DNA of 18,907 nt from 66-474 sp040388785 (GTDB lineage Bacteria > Pseudomonadota > Gammaproteobacteria > Xanthomonadales > Rhodanobacteraceae), in NCBI GenBank assembly GCA_040388785.1, contig JAZKBD010000071.1, positions 1 to 18,907 of the forward strand. The letters run 5' to 3'. Both the position numbers and the translations under genes were made by a program. The notes under the pieces were generated by a model. That model ran no database searches and was not told the origin of the DNA. It saw nothing but the letters and a program-made list of their open reading frames with translations. Positions 6,873-14,085 of the stretch are shown here, in pieces (the stretch's first letter is position 1; every line of letters begins with the position of its first letter).

Positions 6873-9077
6873 TCAATACAAATCCACGGGATCGACATCG
6901 ATCGACCAGCGCAGGCCGCGCGGCTGCGGCAACGCGTGCAGCTGCGGAAGCCATGTCGCGAGCGCGTGGCGTAGCGCTGGGCGGTGTTCCGATTCCAGCA
7001 GCAGCTGGGCGCGGTGCCGCCCGGCGCGCAGCGGCATCGGCGCGGCAAAAGGTCCGTTGATGCGCAGCGCAACGCTTTCAGTCTGCGCAAGCGCAGTACG
7101 CGCCGCGGCCATAAAATCATCCAGCGCCTTGCGCTGGGCGCTCTCGCCGCGCAGCAGAGCCACGTGCGCGCATGGCGGCAGCCCGGACGCAAGCCGTTCG
7201 CCGAGTTGCAACGCCGCCGCGGCGTCGTAGCCGCCCTTCAACAGCGTCGTCAGCAGCGGATGTTCCGGTTCGTGCGTTTGCAACCACACCGCGCCCGGCT
7301 TGTCGGCGCGGCCTGCGCGCCCGGCGACCTGCACGACCAGTTGCGCCAGCCGCTCGCCCGCATGGAAATCGACGCTGTGCAGGCCTTCATCCACGCCCAC
7401 GATCGCAACCATGGTGAGGTTGGGCAGGTCGTGTCCCTTCGCGAGGATTTGCGTGCCGACCAGGATCGCGGGTTGGTCGTCGGACAGACGCTCCAGCAAT
7501 TTTGCGAACGCATTGCGCTGGCGTGTGCTGTCACGGTCCACACGCAACACCGGAACGTTCGGGTACCGCGCGGCGAGCGCTTCTTCCAGCCGCTCGGTGC
7601 CTTGGCCTTGGGGAATCAGTGCATCGGCATGACAATGCGGACAAGCGTCCGGCGCGCGTTCGGTGTGCCCGCAGTGATGGCACAACAGTTGCCTGCGGCC
7701 GCGGTAAAGCGTCAGCGGCTTTTCGCACTTCGGGCAGATGGCGTGCCAGCCGCAGGCGTGGCACAGCAGCACCGGCGCGTAGCCGCGACGATTCTTGAAG
7801 ACCAGCGCCTGCTCGCCGCGCGCGAGCGTCGCATCCAGCGCATCCAGCAACGCAGGTGACAGACCCTGCGCGAGATTGAGACCGCGCAGATCCAGCACGT
7901 GCACGGGCGAGGGCGGCCGTGCATGCACGCGCTGGCGCAGGCGCACGCGCGTGTAGCGTGCCGCTTCGACATTCGCCAACGTTTCCAGCGACGGCGTGGC
8001 GCTGCCGAGCACGATCGGAACGCCCAACGACTGCGCGCGCATCAGTGCGAAGTCGCGCGCGTGGTAGCGGAAACCTTCCTGCTGCTTGTACGAGGCGTCG
8101 TGTTCCTCGTCCACGATCACCAGTCCGGCTTTCGGCAGCGGCGCGAATGCCGCCGAACGTGTGCCCAGCACGATCGCGGCGGCGCCCGAACGTGCATCCA
8201 GCCACGCGCGTGCGCGTTCGCCTTCAGCGAGATTGGAATGCAGCACGGCAATGCGCGCGTCGAAGCGCGCGCGCAGGCGCCGCAATGCCTGCGGCACCAG
8301 GCCGATTTCCGGAACCAGCCACAAGGTCTGGCGTCCCTGCTGCAATGCGCGTTCGGCGAGGCGCAGGTAGATTTCGGTCTTACCGCTGCCGGTGACGCCT
8401 TGCAGCAGGAAAGGATGAAAACCGTCGCCGGCCGAGAGGATCGCGGCCAGTGCGTCGGCTTGTTCGTCGGTCAATATCGGCGCAGCACCTTCGCGCACGC
8501 GCGGCGCGCGGATTTCGGGCTGCACGCGTTCGAGCAAACCCGCCGTCGCGAGCCGGCGCGCGGCGGCTCGCCAGCCGGGCAGCAGCGTGTCGAGTTCGCT
8601 GGCGGACAGTGAAGCATCGGACAAGGTTTCGAGCAACGCAGCGGAAGCCCCGCGCCGTGTGCGTGCATCGCGGGCCGACGTGCCTGCCGCGGTCGCGCGC
8701 CAGATTTCTTCCGCGAAGCCATCCTGCGCCGCACCGTTGCGCAAGGCCAGCGGCAATGCGCCGGAGATCACGTCACCGATCGCACCGCACCAGTAATCCG
8801 CCGCGCGGCGCAGTGACGCCAACAACTCGGTATCGAGCAGGGGTTGCGGATCGAGCATCGCATCGATCGGCTTCAGGCGATTGCCGGAAACTTCAGTGTG
8901 CGCCGCCGTCTCGACGACGACACCCACGCGATACGAACGCCCGAACGGCACCCGCACCCGGCAGCCCGGCAATAATTCCGATGATTCCGACAGATAGTCG
9001 AAGGTCTGCGGCAACGGCAACGGCAGCGCTACACGCGCGATCGTGGTTGCGGAACCGGATAGCCGCGCAGGGCTCAT
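6873..9077 (-). CDS. priA: Primosomal replication restart helicase PriA
   Basis: PriA recognises abandoned forks and D-loops and loads the replicative helicase to restart replication. The 734 residues match the family (about 730). The N-terminal 3' DNA-binding domain opens with VALPLPLPQTFDYL and GCRVRVPFGRSYRVGVV. Walker A GVTGSGKT is at 227-234, the DEEH box at 323-326 and GSATPSLET near 358. The zinc-binding insert has all eight cysteines, in four CxxC pairs (about 439/442, 448/451, 466/469, 479/482). QVAGRAGR is helicase motif VI. The ATG at 9077 is the best start because VALPLPLPQTFDYL follows at residue 16. There is no evident Shine-Dalgarno sequence, and the start codon lies in the loop of a potential hairpin. 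The gene is convergent with rpoH and preceded by a 399-base gap with DnaA boxes. Confidence 0.97.
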   Translation of the reverse strand: MSPARLSGSATTIARVALPLPLPQTFDYLSESSELLPGCRVRVPFGRSYRVGVVVETAAHTEVSGNRLKPIDAMLDPQPLLDTELLASLRRAADYWCGAIGDVISGALPLALRNGAAQDGFAEEIWRATAAGTSARDARTRRGASAALLETLSDASLSASELDTLLPGWRAAARRLATAGLLERVQPEIRAPRVREGAAPILTDEQADALAAILSAGDGFHPFLLQGVTGSGKTEIYLRLAERALQQGRQTLWLVPEIGLVPQALRRLRARFDARIAVLHSNLAEGERARAWLDARSGAAAIVLGTRSAAFAPLPKAGLVIVDEEHDASYKQQEGFRYHARDFALMRAQSLGVPIVLGSATPSLETLANVEAARYTRVRLRQRVHARPPSPVHVLDLRGLNLAQGLSPALLDALDATLARGEQALVFKNRRGYAPVLLCHACGWHAICPKCEKPLTLYRGRRQLLCHHCGHTERAPDACPHCHADALIPQGQGTERLEEALAARYPNVPVLRVDRDSTRQRNAFAKLLERLSDDQPAILVGTQILAKGHDLPNLTMVAIVGVDEGLHSVDFHAGERLAQLVVQVAGRAGRADKPGAVWLQTHEPEHPLLTTLLKGGYDAAAALQLGERLASGLPPCAHVALLRGESAQRKALDDFMAAARTALAQTESVALRINGPFAAPMPLRAGRHRAQLLLESEHRPALRHALATWLPQLHALPQPRGLRWSIDVDPVDLY

Positions 9078-9150
9078 CAGTTAGCGCGGCTTGTTGCCGC
9101 GATTCGCAGGAATGCCCGGTAAGCCGATGAGCCGCTGGTGGTTTTGCGTT

Positions 9151-9173
9151 TATCCACAAACCTTGTGGATAAG
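9151..9173. promoter_or_regulatory. Inverted pair of perfect DnaA boxes
   Basis: TTATCCACA (9151-9159) and TGTGGATAA (9165-9173) both match the DnaA-box consensus TTATNCACA exactly, in opposite orientations five bases apart. They extend to a 10+10 palindrome, TTATCCACAA-N3-TTGTGGATAA. A weaker third box, TGTGGAAAG (7 of 9 matches), lies at 9178-9186. The site is about 75-110 bases upstream of the priA start codon. DnaA binding is inferred from the motif. Confidence 0.6.
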
Positions 9174-9232
9174 GTTGTGGAAAGACGGCTGGCAAGCGCG
9201 TCCCAATGCTCACGGAATCGGCCCGGCGCACG

Positions 9233-9291
9233 GTTTGGTGAAAAAATCATCACATGTATTTCTCTTTTAAATTCATGTGGATGCACCAAAC
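9233..9291. repeat. AT-rich imperfect inverted repeat
   Basis: GTTTGGTG (9233-9240) pairs exactly with CACCAAAC (9284-9291). Inside, CATCACATG (9248-9256) pairs with CATGTGGATG (9274-9283) with one bulged base, leaving a 17-base AT-rich loop (9257-9273). The left arm also carries an unpaired A-run (9241-9247). It is strikingly AT-rich against the GC-rich surroundings. No coding sequence overlaps it. Confidence 0.6.
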
Positions 9292-9452
9292 ACAAGAATT
9301 TCCTGGAGCGGTTTGGAGCCCGCTGCGCAGCTTGCCCGAAGATTGCTGGCGGTTGTGCAAAACCGTGCGGCAGCTGCGCCGTCGCGGCGATTCGAAGGGA
9401 GCCCCGCAGGCCGGAATCGTTGCCCAAACCACGCCATCCGGCTTCGCGCATG

Positions 9453-9468
9453 CGGGATTCCAATCCCG
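9453..9468 (-). terminator. Possible weak terminator hairpin after the DUF3667 gene
   Basis: CGGGATT (9453-9459) and AATCCCG (9462-9468) form a near-perfect 16-base palindrome starting eight bases past the stop codon of the DUF3667-type gene. It has no T-tract, so terminator function is doubtful. Confidence 0.3.
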
Positions 9469-9476
9469 GTTCCCGA

Positions 9477-10547
9477 TCATGCACTGGTCAGGCTCAGCAG
9501 CATGACGAATATGAAACCGATCGCCAGCAGAATGGCGTAGCAGAACCCCAGGCTCCAGTACTTCAGGTTGGTCATGAACCAGCCTTGCCGGTACACGCGT
9601 TTCTGCATCAGCCACAGGTACACGAAAATCCAGATCCACGCTGCCGCCGAGAGCAGGCTGAACGGTATGCCCGGCCAGCCGCCGTGGGGCGCCGCCAGAT
9701 GGCGCAGAACGCCCAGCAGCACCAGAACCAGCATGGACAGCATCAGGAACGCGTGGCTGTGCATCGCCACGATCAGATGTTCCATGTACAGCCGCTTCTT
9801 GAAGACGTAGAAGACTTTCAGCAACAACGCGAAAAGCGGCAGCAATATGAACAGTACCGTGGGCGCGGTCGAATACATGTTCAGCGTGAACTTGCGGCGC
9901 GCGTTTTGCTGCTCTTCCCAGGAGCCGGCATTCATCGCGTGCAACTGCTGCTGCGCATTGCCGATCAGGTCGTTGATCCACTCGACGGCAGCATCGGGAA
10001 GCCAGCCGATCTTCAGCGGCTTGGTGTCGCGGTTCCAGAGCACCTTGTCGTTGATGGTGATGTTGCCGTTGGCGAAAGCACCATCGTCCGACGAGATTGG
10101 AGCGGCCAACCCCTTCGGTCCCGGTACGACCGCGACAGTCGGCTTGCCATCCGACGTCGAAATCGAGACCGCCTTGTTCACCGGAGTAAATCCGGCCCGT
10201 ACGGTGATCTGGGTCGAGAAGAACGCCACGATCGCAAGGAAGAACACCAGCCGGAATGGTGTGACGTAGCGCGCGCGTCTGCCGGCAAAGTAATCGAGCG
10301 TGAGCTTGCCGGGTCGCAGGTACAATGGCGCCAGCGTCTTGAAGACGCGCTCGTCGATGTTCAGCACGCTGTCCGCGATGTCGCTCATCACGCTGCTGAA
10401 ATGGCGCACCATGCCGGTGGTCGGCTGGCCGCAGGCGTAGCAGTACTTGCCGTACAACGGCGCACCGCAGTTTTCGCATTGCTCCGTCGAAACGAGGGGC
10501 GGGGAAACTGCGGGTTCGGCGGGTTGGATGTTCGTTTCGTGTGACAT
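9477..10547 (-). CDS. DUF3667-type membrane protein with N-terminal zinc ribbon
   Basis: A 356-residue protein of unknown function. Residues 24-39 hold CENC and CYAC, a four-cysteine zinc-ribbon-like motif followed by GQ, the typical DUF3667 start (inferred from pattern recognition only). PGKLTLDYFAGRRARYVTPFRLVFFLAIVAFF follows, the GRR.rYv.P motif leading into the first membrane helix (about 90-110). An extracytoplasmic segment (about 112-230) comes next. The C-terminal third has several hydrophobic helices, for example TVLFILLPLFALLLKVFYVF and MLSMLVLVLLGVLRHLA, then a WIFVYLWLM segment. The ATG at 10547 is chosen because it places the zinc ribbon 23 residues in; longer readings overlap the MATE gene. 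The divergent MATE start is 13 bases away. No function can be assigned. Confidence 0.85.
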   Translation of the reverse strand: MSHETNIQPAEPAVSPPLVSTEQCENCGAPLYGKYCYACGQPTTGMVRHFSSVMSDIADSVLNIDERVFKTLAPLYLRPGKLTLDYFAGRRARYVTPFRLVFFLAIVAFFSTQITVRAGFTPVNKAVSISTSDGKPTVAVVPGPKGLAAPISSDDGAFANGNITINDKVLWNRDTKPLKIGWLPDAAVEWINDLIGNAQQQLHAMNAGSWEEQQNARRKFTLNMYSTAPTVLFILLPLFALLLKVFYVFKKRLYMEHLIVAMHSHAFLMLSMLVLVLLGVLRHLAAPHGGWPGIPFSLLSAAAWIWIFVYLWLMQKRVYRQGWFMTNLKYWSLGFCYAILLAIGFIFVMLLSLTSA

Positions 10548-10560
10548 CGGGTTTTCCGCA

Positions 10561-11967
10561 ATGCCCCAGATTCTATCCTTGGACCGCGCGCGTTTTGCGC
10601 ACGAAACGCGCGCCACGATCAAACTGGCGCTGCCGCTGATTGCCGGCCAGTTGTCCTCGGTCGGCATGAGCGCGGTGGATGTCGCGTTGGCTGGCCATTT
10701 CAACGCGCACACCCTGGCCGCGGTCGCGGTGGGCGCGAACGTGTGGGTGCTGGGTCTGGTCAGCGCGGTGGGCGTGATGATGGCGCTGTCGCCGTCGGTG
10801 GCGCAGTTGGATGGCGCCAACCGTCGCGGCGAGGTCGGTCCGCTGTTCCGGCAGGCGCTGTGGCTGGCCGCCGGTTTGTCGATCGTGCTGTGGTTCGGTG
10901 CGCGCCATTCCGGACCGCTGCTGCATCTGATCGGGGTCGATCCCGCGCTGCTGGCCGACGTGCAGGCCTTCCTGCACGCGCTGAGCTGGGGCGCGCCGGG
11001 CCTGTGCGGCTATTTCGCCTTGCGCGGCCTGTGCGAAGGTTCAAGCTGGACGCGGCCGACCATGTTGTTCGGATTGTTCGGACTGGTGGTGCTGGTGCCG
11101 CTGGACTGGATCATGATCTACGGCAAGTTCGGCTTCCCCGCGATGGGCGCCGAAGGCAGCGGCATCGCCAACGCGCTGGCATTGTGGCTGCAACTGCTGG
11201 CGTTCATGGCGTATTTGAAATTCGGCAAGCGCTTCCGCGATCTGGATCTGTTCGCGCGCATGGAGCGCCCCGACGGGCAGGCGATCCGGCATTTGCTGTG
11301 GATCGGCGTGCCGATGGCGGTGACGCTGTTGATGGAAGCCGGGCTGTTCGTGATCTCGGCGCTGCTGATCAGCCGGCTCGGCACCGTCGCAATCGATGGC
11401 CACCAGATCGCGATCAACGTGGCTTCGGTCACCTTCATGGTCCCGCTGGGTCTCGCGCTGGCGGTGACGGTGCGGGTCGGCAATGCGGCCGGGCGCGGCG
11501 ATGCGCACGCGGTGCGCCATGCGGGCGCGTGCGGCATCGCGCTGACGCTCGCGACGCAGGCGGTTTCGGCGACGCTGATGTTCGCGATCCCGCACGCGAT
11601 CGCGCACGTGTATTCGGGCGATCCGCGCGTGATCGCGCTGGCCGCGCAGCTGCTGATCCTGGCGGGCATCTTCCAGTTTTCCGACGGCATACAAGTGGTG
11701 TCGAACGGCGCGCTGCGCGGCTTGAAGGACACCCGCATGCCGATGCTGATCACCGCATTCGCGTACTGGGGCGTCGGTATGCCGATCGGGGCCTGGCTGG
11801 CGTTCGGCGCCGGACATGGCGTGCGCGGCATGTGGATGGGCCTGATCGCCGGGCTGACGGCAGCGGCGGTGCTGCTGCTGGCGCGCTGGGTGGCGCAGAC
11901 GCGCGGCGACGCCTGGCGGCGCCTTGCGCTGGCGCCTCGCACAATCGAAGAACCGCCGGTGGCGTGA
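10561..11967 (+). CDS. MATE-family multidrug/Na+ efflux transporter (NorM-like)
   Basis: A 468-residue polytopic inner-membrane protein of the MATE family, which exports cationic drugs and other organic compounds using a Na+ or H+ gradient. The N-terminus ETRATIKLALPLIAGQLSSVGMSAVDVALAGHF is the typical first MATE helix of NorM-type proteins. About 12 hydrophobic segments follow. The internal duplication is visible as LLWIGVPMAVTLLMEAGLFV in the second half, with GTVAIDGHQIAIN matching the conserved A-x-x-i segment after helix 7. GVGMPIGAWLAF is near the C-terminus. The ATG at 10561 fits the family start but has no clear Shine-Dalgarno sequence. Its promoter must lie within or over the start of the divergent DUF3667-type gene. 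The substrate cannot be told from sequence. sppA follows 61 bases downstream on the same strand and may be co-transcribed. Confidence 0.94.
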   Translation: MPQILSLDRARFAHETRATIKLALPLIAGQLSSVGMSAVDVALAGHFNAHTLAAVAVGANVWVLGLVSAVGVMMALSPSVAQLDGANRRGEVGPLFRQALWLAAGLSIVLWFGARHSGPLLHLIGVDPALLADVQAFLHALSWGAPGLCGYFALRGLCEGSSWTRPTMLFGLFGLVVLVPLDWIMIYGKFGFPAMGAEGSGIANALALWLQLLAFMAYLKFGKRFRDLDLFARMERPDGQAIRHLLWIGVPMAVTLLMEAGLFVISALLISRLGTVAIDGHQIAINVASVTFMVPLGLALAVTVRVGNAAGRGDAHAVRHAGACGIALTLATQAVSATLMFAIPHAIAHVYSGDPRVIALAAQLLILAGIFQFSDGIQVVSNGALRGLKDTRMPMLITAFAYWGVGMPIGAWLAFGAGHGVRGMWMGLIAGLTAAAVLLLARWVAQTRGDAWRRLALAPRTIEEPPVA

Positions 11968-12028
11968 CGGCGCGCGCCGCCACGGTTACGCTTGTCCGAA
12001 TCCATTCGGCATTCCGGGAATCGCCCGC

Positions 12029-13879
12029 ATGAGCAGCAATCCACCACGCAGCGGTTTCGCGGGTTTTATGCGCGCGCTTGGCCGCGGCCTCAACGTCACG
12101 CGGCTGGTGATCATCAACGTGATCTTCTTCGGGATCCTGGCGCTGATCCTCGGGCTGGCGTTCCGTGGCGCGCCGAAGGTCGGGCCGGATACGGTGCTGC
12201 TGCTGCAACCGGAGGGCACGCTGGTGGAGCAATACAGCGTCGATCCCGCCGCGCGTGCGCTGGCGCGCGCGTCCGGCGGATCGACCGGCCAGGTGCAGGT
12301 GCGCGATCTCGTCACGGCGATCGATCATGCCGCGCACGATTCGCGCATCACGAAGATACTGCTCGATCCCTCGAAACTGCAATTCGGCGGCATGGGCGCG
12401 CTGGAAGAAGTCGCTGCAGCGCTCGATCGTTTTCGCGACGCCGGCAAGCCGGTGATCGCGTGGGGCACCGACCTTGGCCAGATGCAGTTCCTGCTCGCGG
12501 CGCACGCCAACCAGGTGCTGCTCGATCCCGCGGGTGAGATTTCGGTCACCGGACTATCCGATTACCGCAGTTACTACAAGACCCTGCTGGACAAGCTCGG
12601 CGTGAGCGCGCATCTGTTCCGCGTGGGCGAATTCAAGTCCGCGGCCGAGCCGTTCATCCTCGATGCGCCGTCCCCGGCGTCGCTCGACGCCGACAAGTAC
12701 TGGATGGGTGGACTGTGGAGCACGTGGCTCGACGAAGTGGGCAAGCTGCGCCATATCGATCCCGCCACGCTGGGCCGGCAGATCGACAACCTGCCGACCG
12801 AGATTCCCGTCGCCGACGGTGATGCCGCGCAGCTCGCGTTGAAGCTGCACTGGGTGGACGGCCTCGCCACGCGCGAGGACGTGGTCAAGCTGATGCAGAA
12901 GCAGGGTGTCGTCACCGACAACGGGGTCGGTTTCCGCGCGATCGATCTGGCGCAGTACCTGCCGCAAACCATCGATCTCGGTCTCGGCAAGCCGCAGGTG
13001 GCGGTGATCGTGGCCGAGGGCGACATCGTCGCCGGCAAGCAGCCACCCGGGAAAATCGGCGGCGAATCCACCGCCGCGCTGATCCGCGTGGCGCGTGCCG
13101 ATCGCAACGTGCGTGCAATCGTGCTGCGCGTCGATTCGCCTGGAGGCGAAGCGTTCGCCGCCGAACAGATCCGGCGCGAAGTGGTGCTGGCCGAGCAGGC
13201 CGGCAAGCCAGTGGTGGTGTCTATGGGCGACATGGCCGCCAGCGGCGGCTACTGGATCTCGATGAATGCGAATCGCATCTTCGCCGAACCCGACACCATC
13301 ACAGGTTCCATCGGCATTTTCGGTCTGTACTTCACGGGTTCGGACGGCCTGGCCAAGCTCGGCATCAACACCGCCGGCCAGGGCACCACGCCGCTCGCGG
13401 GCGCGTTCGATTTCCGGCGTCCGCTCGATCCGTCGTTGAACGCGATGATCCAGAGCAGCATCGACTGGGGCTATCACCGCTTCGTTGACAACGTCGCAAA
13501 GGCGCGCGGCAAGCGCTACACCGATGTCGACTCGATCGCGCAGGGCCGCGTGTGGACGGGCGCGCAGGCGCAACAGCGCGGACTGGTCGACCAACTGGGC
13601 GGCCTGCAGGACGCGATCACCGACGCGGCGAAACAAGCCAAGCTCGGCAACGACTATGCGGTGCGCTACATCGAGCCGCCGCTCAACGCGTTGCAGCGGT
13701 TCTTCCTCGGCGTCGGCGACAGTGCATCCGCATACGTGCTGACGTCGCTGGGCGTGCAGGTACCAAAGTCATGGCTGCTGGCGATACCGAAGCTGCTGCC
13801 GGAACTTGCGTGGTTGCAGCATGCCGTGCCCGGCAAGCCCGTCGAATACGCGTATTGCTTCTGCAGGTTGCAGCCGTAG
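12029..13879 (+). CDS. sppA: Signal peptide peptidase SppA, long (67K) form
   Basis: SppA (protease IV) is an inner-membrane serine protease, active site on the periplasmic side, that degrades cleaved signal peptides. The 616 residues match the E. coli long form of 618. One membrane anchor lies at about 24-45 (VTRLVIINVIFFGILALIL). Two tandem peptidase S49 domains follow. The general base Lys is in RVGEFKSAAEPF (Lys203; Lys209 in E. coli). The nucleophile is in DMAASGGYWISM (Ser405; Ser409 in E. coli), preceded by LRVDSPGG. GSIGIFG shapes the substrate groove. The ATG at 12029 gives a short cytoplasmic N-terminus before the anchor. The stop is seven bases before the REP-like repeat at 13887, which may end its transcript. 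Confidence 0.96.
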   Translation: MSSNPPRSGFAGFMRALGRGLNVTRLVIINVIFFGILALILGLAFRGAPKVGPDTVLLLQPEGTLVEQYSVDPAARALARASGGSTGQVQVRDLVTAIDHAAHDSRITKILLDPSKLQFGGMGALEEVAAALDRFRDAGKPVIAWGTDLGQMQFLLAAHANQVLLDPAGEISVTGLSDYRSYYKTLLDKLGVSAHLFRVGEFKSAAEPFILDAPSPASLDADKYWMGGLWSTWLDEVGKLRHIDPATLGRQIDNLPTEIPVADGDAAQLALKLHWVDGLATREDVVKLMQKQGVVTDNGVGFRAIDLAQYLPQTIDLGLGKPQVAVIVAEGDIVAGKQPPGKIGGESTAALIRVARADRNVRAIVLRVDSPGGEAFAAEQIRREVVLAEQAGKPVVVSMGDMAASGGYWISMNANRIFAEPDTITGSIGIFGLYFTGSDGLAKLGINTAGQGTTPLAGAFDFRRPLDPSLNAMIQSSIDWGYHRFVDNVAKARGKRYTDVDSIAQGRVWTGAQAQQRGLVDQLGGLQDAITDAAKQAKLGNDYAVRYIEPPLNALQRFFLGVGDSASAYVLTSLGVQVPKSWLLAIPKLLPELAWLQHAVPGKPVEYAYCFCRLQP

Positions 13880-13886
13880 TTGTTTT

Positions 13887-13930
13887 CCTTCCCCGTTGCG
13901 GGGGAAGGTGCCCGAAGGGCGAATGGGGGA
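13887..13930 (+). repeat. REP-like double-hairpin unit, left copy
   Basis: CCTTCCCC (13887-13894) pairs with GGGGAAGG (13901-13908). A second hairpin, GCCC-GAA-GGGC (13910-13920), follows, then GAATGGGGGA. The architecture is the same as the unit at 14031-14074 read in the opposite direction, so the two form an inverted pair. Located seven bases after the sppA stop, it may also act as a transcript end. Confidence 0.7.
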
Positions 13931-13962
13931 AGCGCTTGCGACTCCGTCACAGGACATTCATG

Positions 13963-13998
13963 TGTCTTTTACGCGCCGTTGGACAGCGCGAAAAGACA
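13963..13998. repeat. Central hairpin between the two REP-like units
   Basis: TGTCTTTT-A-CGCGC (13963-13976) pairs with GCGCG-AAAAGACA (13986-13998): a 13-pair stem with one bulged A and a nine-base loop. It sits almost exactly midway between the flanking REP-like units. Confidence 0.6.
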
Positions 13999-14030
13999 TG
14001 CGCCGGGTTGAAGCCCTGCGCGAGCGCGAA

Positions 14031-14074
14031 CCCTCATCCGGCGCTTCGCGCCACCTTCTCCCGAAGGGAGAAGG
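14031..14074 (-). repeat. REP-like double-hairpin unit, right copy (inverted)
   Basis: CCCTCATCC is followed by hairpin GGCGC-TTC-GCGCC (14040-14052) and then CCTTCTCCC-GAA-GGGAGAAGG (14054-14074). Read on the minus strand this is a CCTTC...GAAGG hairpin, TG, a second hairpin and a GGATGAGGG tail, matching the left unit feature for feature. The CCCTCATCC...CCTTCTCCC...GGGAGAAGG pattern is a repeat type seen in many proteobacterial intergenic regions. It ends 11 bases before the pilU stop. Confidence 0.75.
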
Positions 14075-14085
14075 GACAGCGACAG

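Larger units (their letters stand above)
9078..9476. other. Gene-free region between priA and the DUF3667-type gene
   Basis: No credible coding sequence on either strand; the short frames crossing it lack family features. From left to right it contains the outer arm of a hairpin around the priA start codon (GCGCGGCT, 9084-9091), the DnaA-box palindrome (9151-9173), an AT-rich stretch inside a long imperfect inverted repeat (9233-9291), and a short palindrome at 9453-9468 next to the DUF3667 gene stop. About half of it (9300-9450) shows nothing I can name. It must include the priA promoter, which I could not place. Confidence 0.75.

Noticed and set aside
9151..9291. A chromosomal replication origin
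   Set aside because: It has DnaA boxes and an AT-rich stretch, but only two good boxes and no dnaA, dnaN, rpmH or gidA nearby. A regulatory or titration site is more likely.
9138..10544. A 468-codon plus-strand frame antisense to the DUF3667-type gene
   Set aside because: The opposite strand has a zinc ribbon and clear membrane helices, while this frame is Gln/Arg/His-rich without domains. It also crosses the DnaA boxes and AT-rich repeat.
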